Source: Knufia peltigerae
Taxonomy: Eukaryota; Ascomycota; Eurotiomycetes; Chaetothyriales; Trichomeriaceae
Assembly (NCBI GenBank): GCA_030247855.1
Contig: JAPDRN010000046.1
Coordinates: forward strand, 124,001-188,000
Reading direction: 5' to 3'
DNA length: 64,000 nucleotides
In this document: positions 43,042 through 53,267 of the stretch, in pieces
How the letters are laid out: each line of letters begins with the position of its first letter
How positions within the stretch are numbered: the first letter of the stretch is position 1
The notes under the pieces: model-generated
What the model saw: only the letters and a program-made list of their open reading frames with translations
The model's database searches: none
What the model was told of the DNA's origin: nothing
Made by a program: the position numbers and the translations under genes

Positions 43042-44084
43042 ACTGCTGGTGCCCGACTTTGACTCGAATCAACTTGCATGACGACCAAGACGTACTCCGT
43101 TCTCAGTCTTCGTCTATGTGGTCGGGTATGAGCGAGAGTGAGAGTGAGCAAAAGAGTTGTATCGACGTCCTCTTAAACACAAATATGAGAAGAGAGAAGA
43201 ATGACCATTCATTGTGGAATGAAACATGAAGATTACCAACGCGACATGGGTGTTCACACAACCGGTGTCGATATTGACATCGATATGCTGGACTCGATTC
43301 GACACTCGACTGCGCTGTGAAGAAGAGTACAATGTATGAAGGACATACGGTACCTACCTATCTTGGACATGAAGGGACGACGACGACAGGATATGTCCAG
43401 AGACTGGGAGCTGACGGTCGGACCGTCAAAGTTCAGGAAGAATTGGTGATTTTCTTTTTTTTGCTGGTATTTCGTTGGGTTTTTTTCTTTTACTTTTCCC
43501 TTTACAGTCATCAAGAGCGAATGGGAACGAGACGAGACGAGACGAGCGTGTGCGTATACTAGGTTATATTGAATGGATCGGGAAAGAGCGTATAAGGATC
43601 GGATTGATTGATTTGATTGATCAAGGCATGTGTTGCGCGCCACTGGCTCTGCGAATATTTGCACACCAAAAACAGTCTCTCGTCCATACGATCGATTACC
43701 ATGAGTTTGTGTTACATGTCAAAAAAGTCCAAGTGAGACCAAAAAAAGGTAGAAAAAGTATAAGAAATACGAGAATACAAAAATACAAAAACAACAAAAA
43801 CAACAAAAACTTCACAAATGAAAATTGAACATGACACTGAACACGGTAGCTGGAGATTGATGGTTGATGTGACTTGTTGTGTTGTATCGTATCCAGCATG
43901 AAGTAAGTTGACCTGGTAAGTACCTTGGATTCAAATACCAGTTAGAGGCTACCTAGTACCATCGGAATATACCACCACCGCCGCCGCCGCCGCCGCCGTG
44001 GTTCCATCCCGAGGTTACCCTCCAATGAACCCGCAAGCCAGACGATGTACGGGAGCAAGAAAGGCAAGAGCAAGGCTAGTTCTC
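43042..44084. other. Convergent intergenic region
   Basis: 1 kb between two stops. It contains GTACTCCGT at 43092-43100, an A-rich stretch at 43738-43830 and a CCG microsatellite at 43978-43998. No gene is seen. Confidence 0.45.
43978..43998 (+). repeat. (CCG)n microsatellite
   Basis: About seven CCG units just downstream of the VPS23 stop codon. Confidence 0.9.
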
Positions 44085-46057
44085 TCAAGACGACCCGTAA
44101 TGACTCAGGTCCAAACCCATGCCCCTCGCGACCTTCCTCTCCATCCACCTCCTCCTGAAGCCTTCTCTCGCGAGTTCCCTCGTCTTTCGTGACCAGACGT
44201 CCGGCCCCACTCGACCCCGGACGAAGCCCTCCTGCAAAGCCAAAATCGCGTCCTCGATGCCCCTCTCCTCGCACGCGGCGTCGTACAACTGGCGGGCCAC
44301 GACGGTCGGAGGGACCAACATGTCGTCGACGGCGGGGATGTCGTTCTGGCTCGCGCGCTGACGGGCCGAAGAGATGACTCCGTCGGATTTTGACAGCGAC
44401 GTGGACAGCAACGATAAATTAGACGACAAGGTCGAGTGCAAGGTCTGGAGGTTGTTGAGCTCCGCGGATAGTGCCGACAAGGTCGATTGGAGCGCCGCGT
44501 TTTGGGATTGCAACGCCGGCAGCGCGCTCGTGGACTGGGTGATTTGAGAGTGCAGGGATTGAGTGAGCGTGTGGGAGAGGTGGGTCAAGAGGGCTTCCTT
44601 CTCCGGATTGACGGGAATAGGAGGGGCCGGGATGGAGGAATCGGGGTGATGAGATGCAGTATTTGTGGCCGAAGGGAGGGAGATTTCAAAGGGAGAGTCG
44701 AGAAGGTCAGGAGGAGGTGCGGGTTTCGGGTGTGAGGGAGGCGGTTGTGGTTGTAGTGGTTGTTGTTGATGATGGTGTGGCAGGTGAGGTTGAACCTGGT
44801 ATTGAGGGTGAGGTTGTGGCTGCCGTGGCGGTGGTCCTCCCTGTCCTGGAGGATATTGCTGGCCGCCAGGGTATTGACTGTGGTCTTGTTGTGGGAAATG
44901 TTGGTTTGGCTGAGATCGGGGGTCGTAGGGCTGTCCTGGGTAGGGACCCATTGGCCCCTGCTGTTGAGCGTATTCCTGGCCTTCCGCGGGTCTGGGAGGC
45001 TGAGGTCTGTACTGAGACTGCTGCTGCTGCTGTTGCTGTGGAAGTATCGATTGTCTAAGACTACTAGTTCTCTGAGGCATATAGTTCGTACTAGTCGGAG
45101 ATCTAGGCATGTCACCATTCCCATAGGGATACTGAGGTCTTTGGCCAGGGGGCTTCTGTTGGTGCGGAGGTAGTGGTGGGAGCGCATCATATCGGCTTAG
45201 TCGTTGACCAGGGCCTCCTGATGGTGATGGTGATCCGGGGTGAGTGACTGGTTTTGGCGGCGGCGGCGGAGGTCCGCCCTGGTGTTGTTGTTGTGCCGGT
45301 GGTGGTGGACTCGACACGGACACGGTTGACGGATGCTGTGCGAGCTCCCTTGGAAGAGGTGGCACAGGAGGTGGCGTAGGCTGAGCTGGTCGTTGTTGTT
45401 GTAGCTGACCCTTGGCGACAACAGGCGGCTCTTTCGCAAAAACATCAGCCAGTATGGAAAGGAAGTCGACAAGGTTAGATCTCTAATGTGAGGTTTTTGT
45501 TAATGACCACTCGATTTCTCTCTCTCGGTGGTGGTTGTTCCACGGGTCTGACTTACTTCCCAGGCTTCTCTCCAATGTGCCAGGTATGGATGATACACCT
45601 TCCCATCTCCACCGACATATTGCCCGGGCCGTATGACCATATCATCCGTCGGCGTCACATAACACATGGGTGGCTCGTGTGGATATGTATGAGGAACCCA
45701 TAACGAGATGGGAAACCGGTAGACATTTCCTCGAAAGTTGACGGGTATCGTCCCTTTGAAATGTACTAGGAGCGCCGATACTCCGTTTTCAAACGCTAAA
45801 TTCTCTTGTCAAACGGCTATCCTACTCTTTCTTTATCATCTCTGACTCACTGTAGACATCGGTTCGAGGTGCGAACCCATGGTTGCGGGACAGCACATAG
45901 GCGAGGTCGGAGTAGGTTCGATTTGGGTCTCGGTATTCCTGGCGCGAACTTAAGTACATACACAATACACACACAGAGACAATCTCAGGGGGAGGTTTCT
46001 TACACGTTTCAAGACATCATAGAGCCAGCTCAGAGTCTTTTGCGGCACACCGGCCAT
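44085..46057 (-). CDS. VPS23: ESCRT-I subunit Vps23 (Tsg101), four exons
   Basis: Exons 46057-46004, 45938-45851, 45795-45557 and 45482-44085 give 592 residues. The introns are 65, 55 and 74 bp (donors GTAAGA, GTGAGT, GTAAGT) and phases join exactly. The N-terminus MAGVPQKTLSWLYDVL opens the UEV domain (about 1-165), with FRGNVYRFPISLWVP and the region where E2 enzymes have their catalytic Cys. A Pro/Gln-rich linker (about 180-390) follows, then a coiled coil (about 400-490) and the C-terminal steadiness box (AILALQEGFVRGRV... to the end). The UEV binds ubiquitin and P[ST]AP-type motifs, sorting cargo into multivesicular bodies and helping RIM/Pal alkaline-pH signalling. The three short first exons hold the UEV and are easily missed. 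Confidence 0.94.
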
Positions 46058-46385
46058 TTGTCATAGTCTGGATTGATATGATCGCTGTTCTTCAGGCGCA
46101 GCCAATACTCGTTATGTTCATGGACGTCTCTAATTGGCCAAGACGAGAGAAGGCCTGTTGCAGCAAATATATCGCGCTGCTTTACGGAGTACGGAGCCCA
46201 GATGAACAGTTCAGACAACTTGGGACTTTTGTCTTTCGATCATTGCTATGAAGATATTGCATCGCTATGTACAGAGTATCATCCCATAGCAGAAACTGCC
46301 GATGTTATGTGCATATCATAGTTTCGTCTGGTTTTCACCGCACGTCGGTCCGCCCATCTACTACTGCCAAACAGGCTCAATCTCA
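46058..46385. other. Short gap between VPS23 start and permease stop
   Basis: 328 bp, presumably the VPS23 promoter and the permease 3' end. It contains the double motif TTACGGAGTACGGAGC at 46182-46197. Confidence 0.45.
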
Positions 46386-48074
46386 TCACACTTGAGAATT
46401 CAATACAAATCCCTTGTCCTTCTCACTCTCACTGCCATTCTGTTTCTCACTTCCATAATTGTGTCCAGGCTGCTCGTGTCTTCCTTCTTCCCCAGGTACC
46501 CTTTCCCCACGGAGCCCATCAACAAGATACAATTTTCCCAGATCCTCATCCTCCGTCCTCACAGGTACCGGCGACACGGTTGTCAAAACAAGGTAAATCA
46601 AGCCCGAGAAGACCACGACGAGAACGTAATTCCACGAATACAAGTTCAAAATCCCCTTGTTCGTGACCCTCACACCCATGGCCTGAAGCATACCAGGAAA
46701 CAAGGGCGCCAATGCCACAAACCAAGCGACAAACGCACGCCAGTTGAATCCGTAATCGTACCAGTATATCCCAACGCGTGGCTTGAACAGATGCGAGATG
46801 TTGATCCCATACCCGCGCCTCACCCAGAAGTAATCGGTCATGATGACTCCCGTGGTCGCGCCGAGGAACAGGGTGTACGCTCCCAAGAAGGCCAGGAACG
46901 TGGTTGCTTTGGCCTCGATCTCCCACGGACAGATGGCGAAGCCGATGACGGCGCACACAAACTGGCCTCGGCGGATGTTGATGTACCTTGGAAAGAGTCC
47001 CGTCAGATCATTCGCAAACGGGATCGAGTTACCGGTGACGTTGGTCATGATGTTGAAGAAGACAAACATCAGGCCGGCGAAGAACTTGGCGCCGCGCGCA
47101 TCGAAATTGTTGATCGTCACCAAAGGGTTCCATTGGATTTCACCGTAGAGAACCGAACTGGCGACCGCCATGGTACACCCCAAAAGTTCCGTGAGGGTGA
47201 CAAAGACAGGTAAGGCGACGAGCTGGGTCACCCACGCGGCCCGGTCGTTCTTGGAGTGGCGTGAGATATCCATGATGTTGACCGCGAAGGTGGCGTTGCC
47301 GGAGATGGCAGCGTTGACGCAGATTCCGAACAGATAGCCCACGGACATGCCGTCCGTCGGGACACTGGGTTTCTTCCAGATGCGCGCGGGCCACCCTCCT
47401 GCCGCCGTGATGGACCACGTGAACAAGGCCGTCCAGTACAACGGAACCATGATGCTCTTGGCGACGAACAGGAACCGCAGCGTCTTGATCGGGAGGTAGA
47501 GAAACGGCAGGGACAAGAGCCAGAAGATGACGAAGCAGAGGAGTTGCTGGGCCGTGATGTTGGCAGAGGCCGGGAACGCGCCGACCTGCCAGTGTCGAAA
47601 CGATGGCCATATCGCGGTCACGCACGCCTGGACCGCCTGGCCCGCCAGGCTCGTCTGGATGCCGTAGTAGATGAGGCACGGGACGGCGCGGACCACCATG
47701 GCCCATTTCGAACCCCAGAGGCCAAATGAGGCGCGCACCGTCCCCGGGAAGTTCGTGCCCAGTTTGCTCCCCAGGTAGCCCGAAGCGGCGCAGGGGACGG
47801 CCACGATCATGTTGCCGATCAAGCACGCTACGACACACAGGCCCGGGTTGAGGCCGAGGGAGAAGGCGGAGCTGGAGACTTGCAGTTGAGCGGCGTTGAA
47901 CCCTTCGGCTATCCAGAACAGTCCCATCTGGTACCACTCGTAGGTCCGGTCTTTGCGTCTGATGGGGTCCATGTCTTGATTCGTGTACGCGGCGGCATCT
48001 GGATCTTCAACGGCAAAAGACCCAGGTCGAGGCTTGAGCACGACATGCTCTTGCCAGAAGTGTTTGAAGTTCAT
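46386..48074 (-). CDS. NCS1-family permease (uracil/allantoin/nucleoside type)
   Basis: Single exon, 562 residues with about twelve membrane helices. NCS1 hallmarks are visible: the pre-helix NQDMDPI and YEWYQMGLFWIAEGFNAA, then PFPGTVRASFGLWGSK-type helix-3 text, YYGIQTSLAGQA, and the late motif TDYFWVRRGYGINISHLF. Fungal relatives (Fur4, Dal4, Fui1, Nrt1, Thi7) carry uracil, allantoin, uridine, nicotinamide riboside or thiamine. The substrate cannot be fixed from sequence by eye. The tail is highly charged and cytosolic with Lys residues suited to ubiquitin-dependent turnover. Confidence 0.9.
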   Translation of the reverse strand: MNFKHFWQEHVVLKPRPGSFAVEDPDAAAYTNQDMDPIRRKDRTYEWYQMGLFWIAEGFNAAQLQVSSSAFSLGLNPGLCVVACLIGNMIVAVPCAASGYLGSKLGTNFPGTVRASFGLWGSKWAMVVRAVPCLIYYGIQTSLAGQAVQACVTAIWPSFRHWQVGAFPASANITAQQLLCFVIFWLLSLPFLYLPIKTLRFLFVAKSIMVPLYWTALFTWSITAAGGWPARIWKKPSVPTDGMSVGYLFGICVNAAISGNATFAVNIMDISRHSKNDRAAWVTQLVALPVFVTLTELLGCTMAVASSVLYGEIQWNPLVTINNFDARGAKFFAGLMFVFFNIMTNVTGNSIPFANDLTGLFPRYINIRRGQFVCAVIGFAICPWEIEAKATTFLAFLGAYTLFLGATTGVIMTDYFWVRRGYGINISHLFKPRVGIYWYDYGFNWRAFVAWFVALAPLFPGMLQAMGVRVTNKGILNLYSWNYVLVVVFSGLIYLVLTTVSPVPVRTEDEDLGKLYLVDGLRGERVPGEEGRHEQPGHNYGSEKQNGSESEKDKGFVLNSQV

Positions 48075-48835
48075 ACTGGCAGCTTGCCCTCCAACTGCCC
48101 CTACACGTGCAGTCTATTTAGGTCGGTCAAATGGCCTCAATCGAGTCAAGTGGTGAGTGACCTTTGGGAGCGCGAGGAGAAGAGAGATAGAACGTGTTCT
48201 CGGTACCCGATGGTAGTCTCCTTTATACGAGTGACTCCAAACAACTGGCCATGGTGAACCATTAGACCATGACTACGAGTACTCGTATGGATACACTCGG
48301 GACTATAAGGTATGCACCCCCTATGTCGGAAGTCCCTCCGACCAAGACTGGGATTGAATACATGGAGTTCAACGTCCACATGGACATGCTAGATAGGGCC
48401 ATTGGACGTATCCTGTTGGTCAAGATAAGAGATGGGGTCTCAACTGATTCTACTCATACAAGGTAGGCAATGGAGATAAGGAGAATACGGAGAACAAGCG
48501 GTGGTCGATGATGGGTAAGTCCTCGTAGATGTGTTTCTCTTGCCTGGAGAGCGCACTTCTCCTTTGACGATCGCTTCCCAAAGCAAGCACAAAAGACGAT
48601 TGAGGGCGCGCCGATAAGAGTATGAGATAGACTGGTGGGATCACGATACAAACACAGGCGAGAACACTGTTGTTGTTGTTTCTTAAAAATTCGCAAAGAG
48701 TTTGGAGTGCTGCTTGTAAGTTAGATGGGCCACATGAAGACTCTATTTGCTTGGGTCTAATCAGTCCAAAATGTTGTGAGCGTTCCACGTCGGATGGACG
48801 TCGATCAAATATTCTACACTTGTCTTGACTGGGAC
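48075..48835. other. Intergenic region between acyltransferase and permease
   Basis: 760 bp on a same-strand gene pair, the presumed permease promoter. No gene is supported. Confidence 0.45.
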
Positions 48836-50314
48836 TCAGCCAATATACTCCGCAAACTTGAGGAATTCCTCGTCATCCCTGAGCGCCATGAGATCATCCT
48901 CCCTCAAACACATCGCGACAACCATGTTCCCTTCCTTGTCTCTTGGCATGAGATAAAGGAGACTGGGAGCAGCGCCCATCCTCGGTCTTCTGGCTGCCTC
49001 GGGCGTCCCAAGCACCGGACCGAACGACTTTTGGCAACACGCGACGTTGGCGTGGCTCGAGAAAATGACGTCTCGATCGAGGTCCAAGTTCGCGCCATTG
49101 ACCAACTGACTCTTGTCGTCCAGACGATCGAGCATCGTCGCGAACGCACGTACATGGTGCTTGATCTTGTCGTCGCGCTGAAGCAGCATGCGCAGGCGCG
49201 CCGCCACGTCTCCCAGGGGTTGCTCGTACACGTCGACGCTGCCGGACTCGTATGCGACGTCGACCATGTGGCCCAAGTACAGGTACGAAAGGCCAAGGTA
49301 TTTTCTCGCGCTGAGCGGTCGGGCAAAGGTCGTCGTCGTCGTCGTCGTTTTCGACGACGACGACTTGGCGTTTTGTGTGTTTCCGGGTCGTCGGTTGGAG
49401 CCACCACGAACTCGTGAGATTGCCCGCCAACACAGAGCGCCCACCGCGTCGTCCGTGGTGATGTACGGCACGAGAGTCTGACGGCTTGCGGCGACCTTGA
49501 GGAGCGACAGATTCGACGAGGTGAGATTGAAATATGCCCATGATGCCGCCGCTTCCGGGTGGACAGGTGTGGGTGGCATCGTCGTGACCGTCACGGTCTG
49601 TGAACAGGGCACCGGATTGTTCTTCCCCTCCATCCTCCACGGTTTGACCATGACGTCCTCGAGGTCGTTGCCGGGCTCATACTCGTCCCCAAGCAAAGGC
49701 ACAACGTTCCCTCGTGGTTGATTGCCCTGCTCGATTTCCTCCTCGGTGAAGCGCTCCAGACGACACGCTTTGGCAAACAGAGAGATGATGGTGCCCAGTC
49801 CCGTCATGTCCGCGGTCATGTGGTTGCAGGAGAAGGTAAGTAGGAGCCCACCACGGACAAAATTCGCCTGTAATATGAGAACCGGTGCTATTTGGCTGAA
49901 ATCGCCTGGATCTTCGGCCCACGAGGAAGCTATCGGGGGCAGGATGATGGCTGGGTCGAGGAACCTGAATGGATATCTGGCGGCACTCATCTCTGATAAG
50001 GTGGGGAATGATAGGTTGCCGCTCTGTCTCAAGTCGTTGATGTGAAGGAGTATTCTTTCTTCGAGTGGTACGATCTTTGGTCTGCCGCTACAGCCATGAC
50101 GCCGGCCTTGCATAACCACTTGCCCGGCGAGGAAGGGAAATGCTTCCGCCAGTCGCTCCAGGCCGTCCCTCAATGCGCCTTCGATTTCGTTCGTGGCATA
50201 CTCATCCGAAAGATGAAAGCATAGACACAACACAATGTACCTTTTCAGCATGGGCAAGCTACCCATGACATCTCGAAGATGCGTGAAGTCACGAGGTGTT
50301 CCGTTTGGAGCCAT
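48836..50314 (-). CDS. BAHD-like acyltransferase (trichothecene 3-O-acetyltransferase-like fold)
   Basis: Single frame, 492 residues from the ATG at 50314 (MAPNGTPRDF). The catalytic HxxxD is HMTAD near residue 165. The second conserved region, SSHANVACC...FGPVLGTPEAARRP near residue 413, corresponds to the DFGWG-like segment of the fungal Tri101-type branch. These CoA-dependent enzymes acylate hydroxyl or amine groups of secondary metabolites, sometimes to detoxify them; the actual substrate is unknown. A Ser/Thr run near residue 317-330 comes from a trinucleotide repeat and is probably a surface loop. An extra short first exon cannot be ruled out. Confidence 0.82.
   Translation of the reverse strand: MAPNGTPRDFTHLRDVMGSLPMLKRYIVLCLCFHLSDEYATNEIEGALRDGLERLAEAFPFLAGQVVMQGRRHGCSGRPKIVPLEERILLHINDLRQSGNLSFPTLSEMSAARYPFRFLDPAIILPPIASSWAEDPGDFSQIAPVLILQANFVRGGLLLTFSCNHMTADMTGLGTIISLFAKACRLERFTEEEIEQGNQPRGNVVPLLGDEYEPGNDLEDVMVKPWRMEGKNNPVPCSQTVTVTTMPPTPVHPEAAASWAYFNLTSSNLSLLKVAASRQTLVPYITTDDAVGALCWRAISRVRGGSNRRPGNTQNAKSSSSKTTTTTTTFARPLSARKYLGLSYLYLGHMVDVAYESGSVDVYEQPLGDVAARLRMLLQRDDKIKHHVRAFATMLDRLDDKSQLVNGANLDLDRDVIFSSHANVACCQKSFGPVLGTPEAARRPRMGAAPSLLYLMPRDKEGNMVVAMCLREDDLMALRDDEEFLKFAEYIG
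49335..49364. repeat. Inverted trinucleotide repeat inside the acyltransferase gene
   Basis: A GTC-repeat arm (49335-49347), a TTTT loop and a GAC-repeat arm (49352-49364) form a perfect 13-bp hairpin. Read on the minus strand it encodes adjoining Ser and Thr runs. Confidence 0.85.
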
Positions 50315-50474
50315 GACGGATTGCACTCTGCGAGGTGTCACGAACAGGGGTCTGTTGCCAATGATGAAAGACTAGAAGCAAATTCACAGTGACACGTAAA
50401 AAATCGCACTTCCATCATGGCGATGCTGTGTGGCAAGAAACAAATCCTCAGATGAGTACCTGTACACTCCCGTA

Positions 50475-50864
50475 TCATCGTCCAGGTGCAACTTCACTAT
50501 CCCCAGGAAAGCCAAGACCGCCTTGTTCCAGTTTCCTGATCGGGATTGAGGCAATGTTGTCATTTATGAGTGGTATCAAGCACGCTAAGTTCTCATTACA
50601 GGGAGAACCTCCACCTTGTCCTCCAATGTTACCTCTAAGCCTAATCAGGTTGGCTATCATTTCATCATAAAACAACAGGCAGCCTCGTGAAATGGGAAAT
50701 TTTGTCCGTGCAAGGCTCTTGATCGCTCCGAGGGCTTGTATTTGTGAGGGCAAAGGATTTTGATATTCCTTCAGTCTTGTAGATGTCACAACGACGCCGA
50801 GCCTTAGTGCGATATCCGCATATGTGAAAATCTCGCCTGATGAACACGGTTGTATTCCTTGCAT
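50475..50864 (-). CDS. Weak hypothetical ORF upstream of the acyltransferase
   Basis: 129 codons from the ATG at 50864. It reads IFTYADIALRLGV early, which faintly resembles a winged-helix entry segment, but no family is recognised and the C-terminal half is Gly/Pro-rich. It may be a fragment of a larger lost gene. Confidence 0.2.
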   Translation of the reverse strand: MQGIQPCSSGEIFTYADIALRLGVVVTSTRLKEYQNPLPSQIQALGAIKSLARTKFPISRGCLLFYDEMIANLIRLRGNIGGQGGGSPCNENLACLIPLINDNIASIPIRKLEQGGLGFPGDSEVAPGR

Positions 50865-50999
50865 TTTCGGTTCACGGAAGGTTAACCCAAAGCATCCAAG
50901 AAAAGCTCTTTAAATCAAATACACTTTATTCCGTGGGTATCATAATGCTAATCATAAAACACTGCTGATGACTTTATCCTGTATGCAGAATATCCCAAA

Positions 51000-51539
51000 C
51001 TACTTCTGAGCGGCAGCTTGCTTGTCGAGATCAAGCTCAACGCCACGTTGGCGAGTCTTTCCTTCGTCGTGCATATCGGCGTATTTCTCCTGTTGAACAC
51101 GATCGCCTGTCAAGGCAGCAGCAGCCCCGCCAACTGCACCTTGAACACGATCGCTAACGCCCTTTCCAAGGTCATTCAGCTGACCCTTGGCTTCCTGGCC
51201 CTGGCCTTGGAGGTTCTGCTCGCGGCCTTGCTGTTTGAGGTTTTCGTTGCCGAGGAGGTTACCAACGGTCTCTTTGGCGCTACCGATCGTCTGGTCCCAT
51301 TGGCCTTGGGTGCGGTCACTGTTGTCCTTGGCTGGAGCGCCGGTTGAGCTGATGGTGAATGGACCAGCTTTGGCCGCAGCGTGAGAAAGGTCTGACTCGG
51401 CCTCGCCCTTGGCTTTGTAGTGATCTGCGTTGGCTTGATCACCAGCACTGCCAGTGACGGCGGCAATGCCAGAGTTGATGTAACCAGTTGCGGTGTCCAT
51501 GACGGACTTGAGGGTAGAGGTGTTATCTTCGGAAGACAT
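51000..51539 (-). CDS. CsbD-like stress protein (Hmp1-type)
   Basis: Single exon, 179 residues, very hydrophilic. Two CsbD-type helical repeats are visible: RTQGQWDQTIGSAKETVGNLLG near 75-97 and QGQEAKGQLNDLGKGVSDRVQG near 112-135, with further Gln/Lys/Asp-rich linkers. It has no signal peptide or membrane helix. In fungi such proteins are annotated as stress-induced or as mismatch/cruciform DNA-recognition (Hmp1) proteins; the biochemical role is poorly known. Its promoter has a TATA box and two STRE-like sites. Confidence 0.88.
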   Translation of the reverse strand: MSSEDNTSTLKSVMDTATGYINSGIAAVTGSAGDQANADHYKAKGEAESDLSHAAAKAGPFTISSTGAPAKDNSDRTQGQWDQTIGSAKETVGNLLGNENLKQQGREQNLQGQGQEAKGQLNDLGKGVSDRVQGAVGGAAAALTGDRVQQEKYADMHDEGKTRQRGVELDLDKQAAAQK

Positions 51540-51659
51540 GTTGATTGAGTGGTTGATATGTGATTCGATGTAGTAATAGCTTAGAGAAGTGATCGAGTTG
51601 TTATTTCGTTTGGTAGACTGGCTGAAGGAAGATTTGGTCTCCGTGAGAGGATCAAGCCT

Positions 51660-51667
51660 TATTTATA
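51660..51667 (-). promoter_or_regulatory. TATA box of the CsbD-like gene
   Basis: TATAAATA on the minus strand, about 120 bp upstream of the ATG at 51539. Confidence 0.55.
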
Positions 51668-51735
51668 GACGTCGACCTAAGATCTTGTGATGCCAATTGC
51701 TTGTTGAGAATCCTGGTCAAACGCAGGGTCAGGGA

Positions 51736-51756
51736 AGGGGGAGAGAACAGGAGGGG
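51736..51756 (-). promoter_or_regulatory. Pair of STRE-like elements
   Basis: AGGGG at 51736-51740 and 51752-51756 (CCCCT on the gene's strand), upstream of the TATA box of a stress-protein gene. CCCCT is the Msn2/4-type stress element core. Such short motifs also occur by chance. Confidence 0.4.
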
Positions 51757-51767
51757 CCAGTGACGCT

Positions 51768-52211
51768 GTGATGTCATAGCAGCCACAGCTTGGCGCTAGA
51801 TCCCGTGAGGCTGAGTTGATTGAGTGGCTAGAATGCAGCTTGAGGCGTCTTTAGTCTGAGCGCTAGTCCCGATGGGGTGTACGCGCCATCAAGATCTGTG
51901 GCCGAGGACCTCAAGCATCAACCACTCGACGTCATCTGCGCCCACACAAATGAAGCCTAGAGAAAGAGGTTGGTGGCGCCTTGATGATACGAAGTACCAA
52001 TCATAGCCATGATCAGATGCAACGCAATGCTTTCATGTGAAAGTCTTTGTCGTCCGCCAATCCAACATTCACGAATCTTCTCGTGGCAATAGTTGGAGTG
52101 GTGACTGGCATGATCATCATCGTGCTCGACGTTTTGTATCCCATTCAACGATTTCCATGGGACTTCCTCTACCAAGGATCTTGAATCAGGAACACGATCA
52201 GGAGTCAAACC
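51768..52211. other. Distal part of the CsbD-like/USE1 spacer
   Basis: About 440 bp between the CsbD-like promoter and the 3' end of USE1. No gene is seen. Confidence 0.4.
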
Positions 52212-53267
52212 TCACAATCTGATCTTCGGTCCAACAAAGACCAACAAGAATGCGACGATCCACATTCCAAATATCATGGCATACAGTTTCATTCTTCCCA
52301 ACCAGCCCTCCTCCTCACTCATTCGTCTCAGGAATGCAAGATTCTTGCTGGCGGCTTCCATCGAGCTGACACTGACATCCAGCCCTTCCATGGCATGGCC
52401 GAGGATGCTCTTGTCCTGTTGTAGAGAGAATTGCATTGCTTGTGCCTGCTGTTTCAATTGGACAGCCATACTGACCATCGATGCCGAAATGTTTTCTTGT
52501 ACCCGAGATGAGTTTAGCAATGATCTCTCAATAGCTGATGCATTCGAAAAGCCTGTCGCCTGGGTCGCCGAGGTCCTCGCCGTCTCCGTTGGATCTTTGC
52601 CCCTCCGCCGTAGAGTGGATGAGGAAAACAACTGGTCTGTTCCATCTTTATCTCCTTCGTCGCCATCCTCTTCCACTTGCGCGATGGGCTTGCTCTCCCG
52701 AAGCGTGTCGTCCTGTGCAGTCTGAGATTCTCGTTGCCCATGGGGTTGACTCTGCTGTTGGAGTACGTCGTAAAGTGTATCGCCGGCTTCGTTGTCCGTG
52801 ACAGGCACCTTCCAAGCCTCTTTGCCCATCATCTCGACTTCACGTCCAATCTCTTCAATCCGGCTTCTCAACTTTTTGATGATGGCTCTCTTATCCGCTA
52901 GGTCCTTGATAGCTTCGTATTTGGTCCGTTGTACTCTGATCGTCTGTGCCTTTCGCTCTAAGTGTAGCAGCAGAGTCCGCGCCCCTTCGACATTGCGCAG
53001 CCATTTCGTGCGGTGATATGGCAAAGGAGACCATAACTCTGCTTGTACTTGTCTTTGTAGGGTTGTCAGTTCCGTCAATTCCTGAGAGGTTGGCGAAGGC
53101 GCCAGAAGAACAAGGTGTTGGAAGCGTATGAGGGTTCTATGCAGATTGAGGTAGTCAATCTCATGTCGGAACGGTCGCGTGTGCTCGACTTCGGCCGTCG
53201 CATCCTCTCGTCTGGATCCTGCGCCGAATGTGAGGGCCACAGGCCTGAGGGCAGAAGTAAGGGACAT
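52212..53267 (-). CDS. USE1: ER SNARE Use1
   Basis: Single frame, 351 residues from the ATG at 53267 (AAGATGTCC context). The N-terminal half is helical (NLHRTLIRFQHL, ARTLLLHLE). A Gln/Ser/Glu-rich linker follows, then the SNARE helix (about 265-320, with DKSILGHAMEGLDVS, where Use1 proteins carry an Asp at the central layer) and the C-terminal anchor LYAMIFGMWIVAFLLVFVGPKIRL. The ending RxSE..GWxGRMxLY...FVGPK is typical of fungal Use1. It works with Sec20, Ufe1 and Sec22 in Golgi-to-ER retrograde fusion. An upstream in-frame ATG at 53414 would add 49 basic residues that look non-conserved. Confidence 0.82.
   Translation of the reverse strand: MSLTSALRPVALTFGAGSRREDATAEVEHTRPFRHEIDYLNLHRTLIRFQHLVLLAPSPTSQELTELTTLQRQVQAELWSPLPYHRTKWLRNVEGARTLLLHLERKAQTIRVQRTKYEAIKDLADKRAIIKKLRSRIEEIGREVEMMGKEAWKVPVTDNEAGDTLYDVLQQQSQPHGQRESQTAQDDTLRESKPIAQVEEDGDEGDKDGTDQLFSSSTLRRRGKDPTETARTSATQATGFSNASAIERSLLNSSRVQENISASMVSMAVQLKQQAQAMQFSLQQDKSILGHAMEGLDVSVSSMEAASKNLAFLRRMSEEEGWLGRMKLYAMIFGMWIVAFLLVFVGPKIRL

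Noticed and set aside
47140..47937. 265-codon frame overlapping the NCS1 permease
   Set aside because: Same-strand out-of-frame shadow produced by GC-rich third positions; Arg/Pro/Gly-rich composition.
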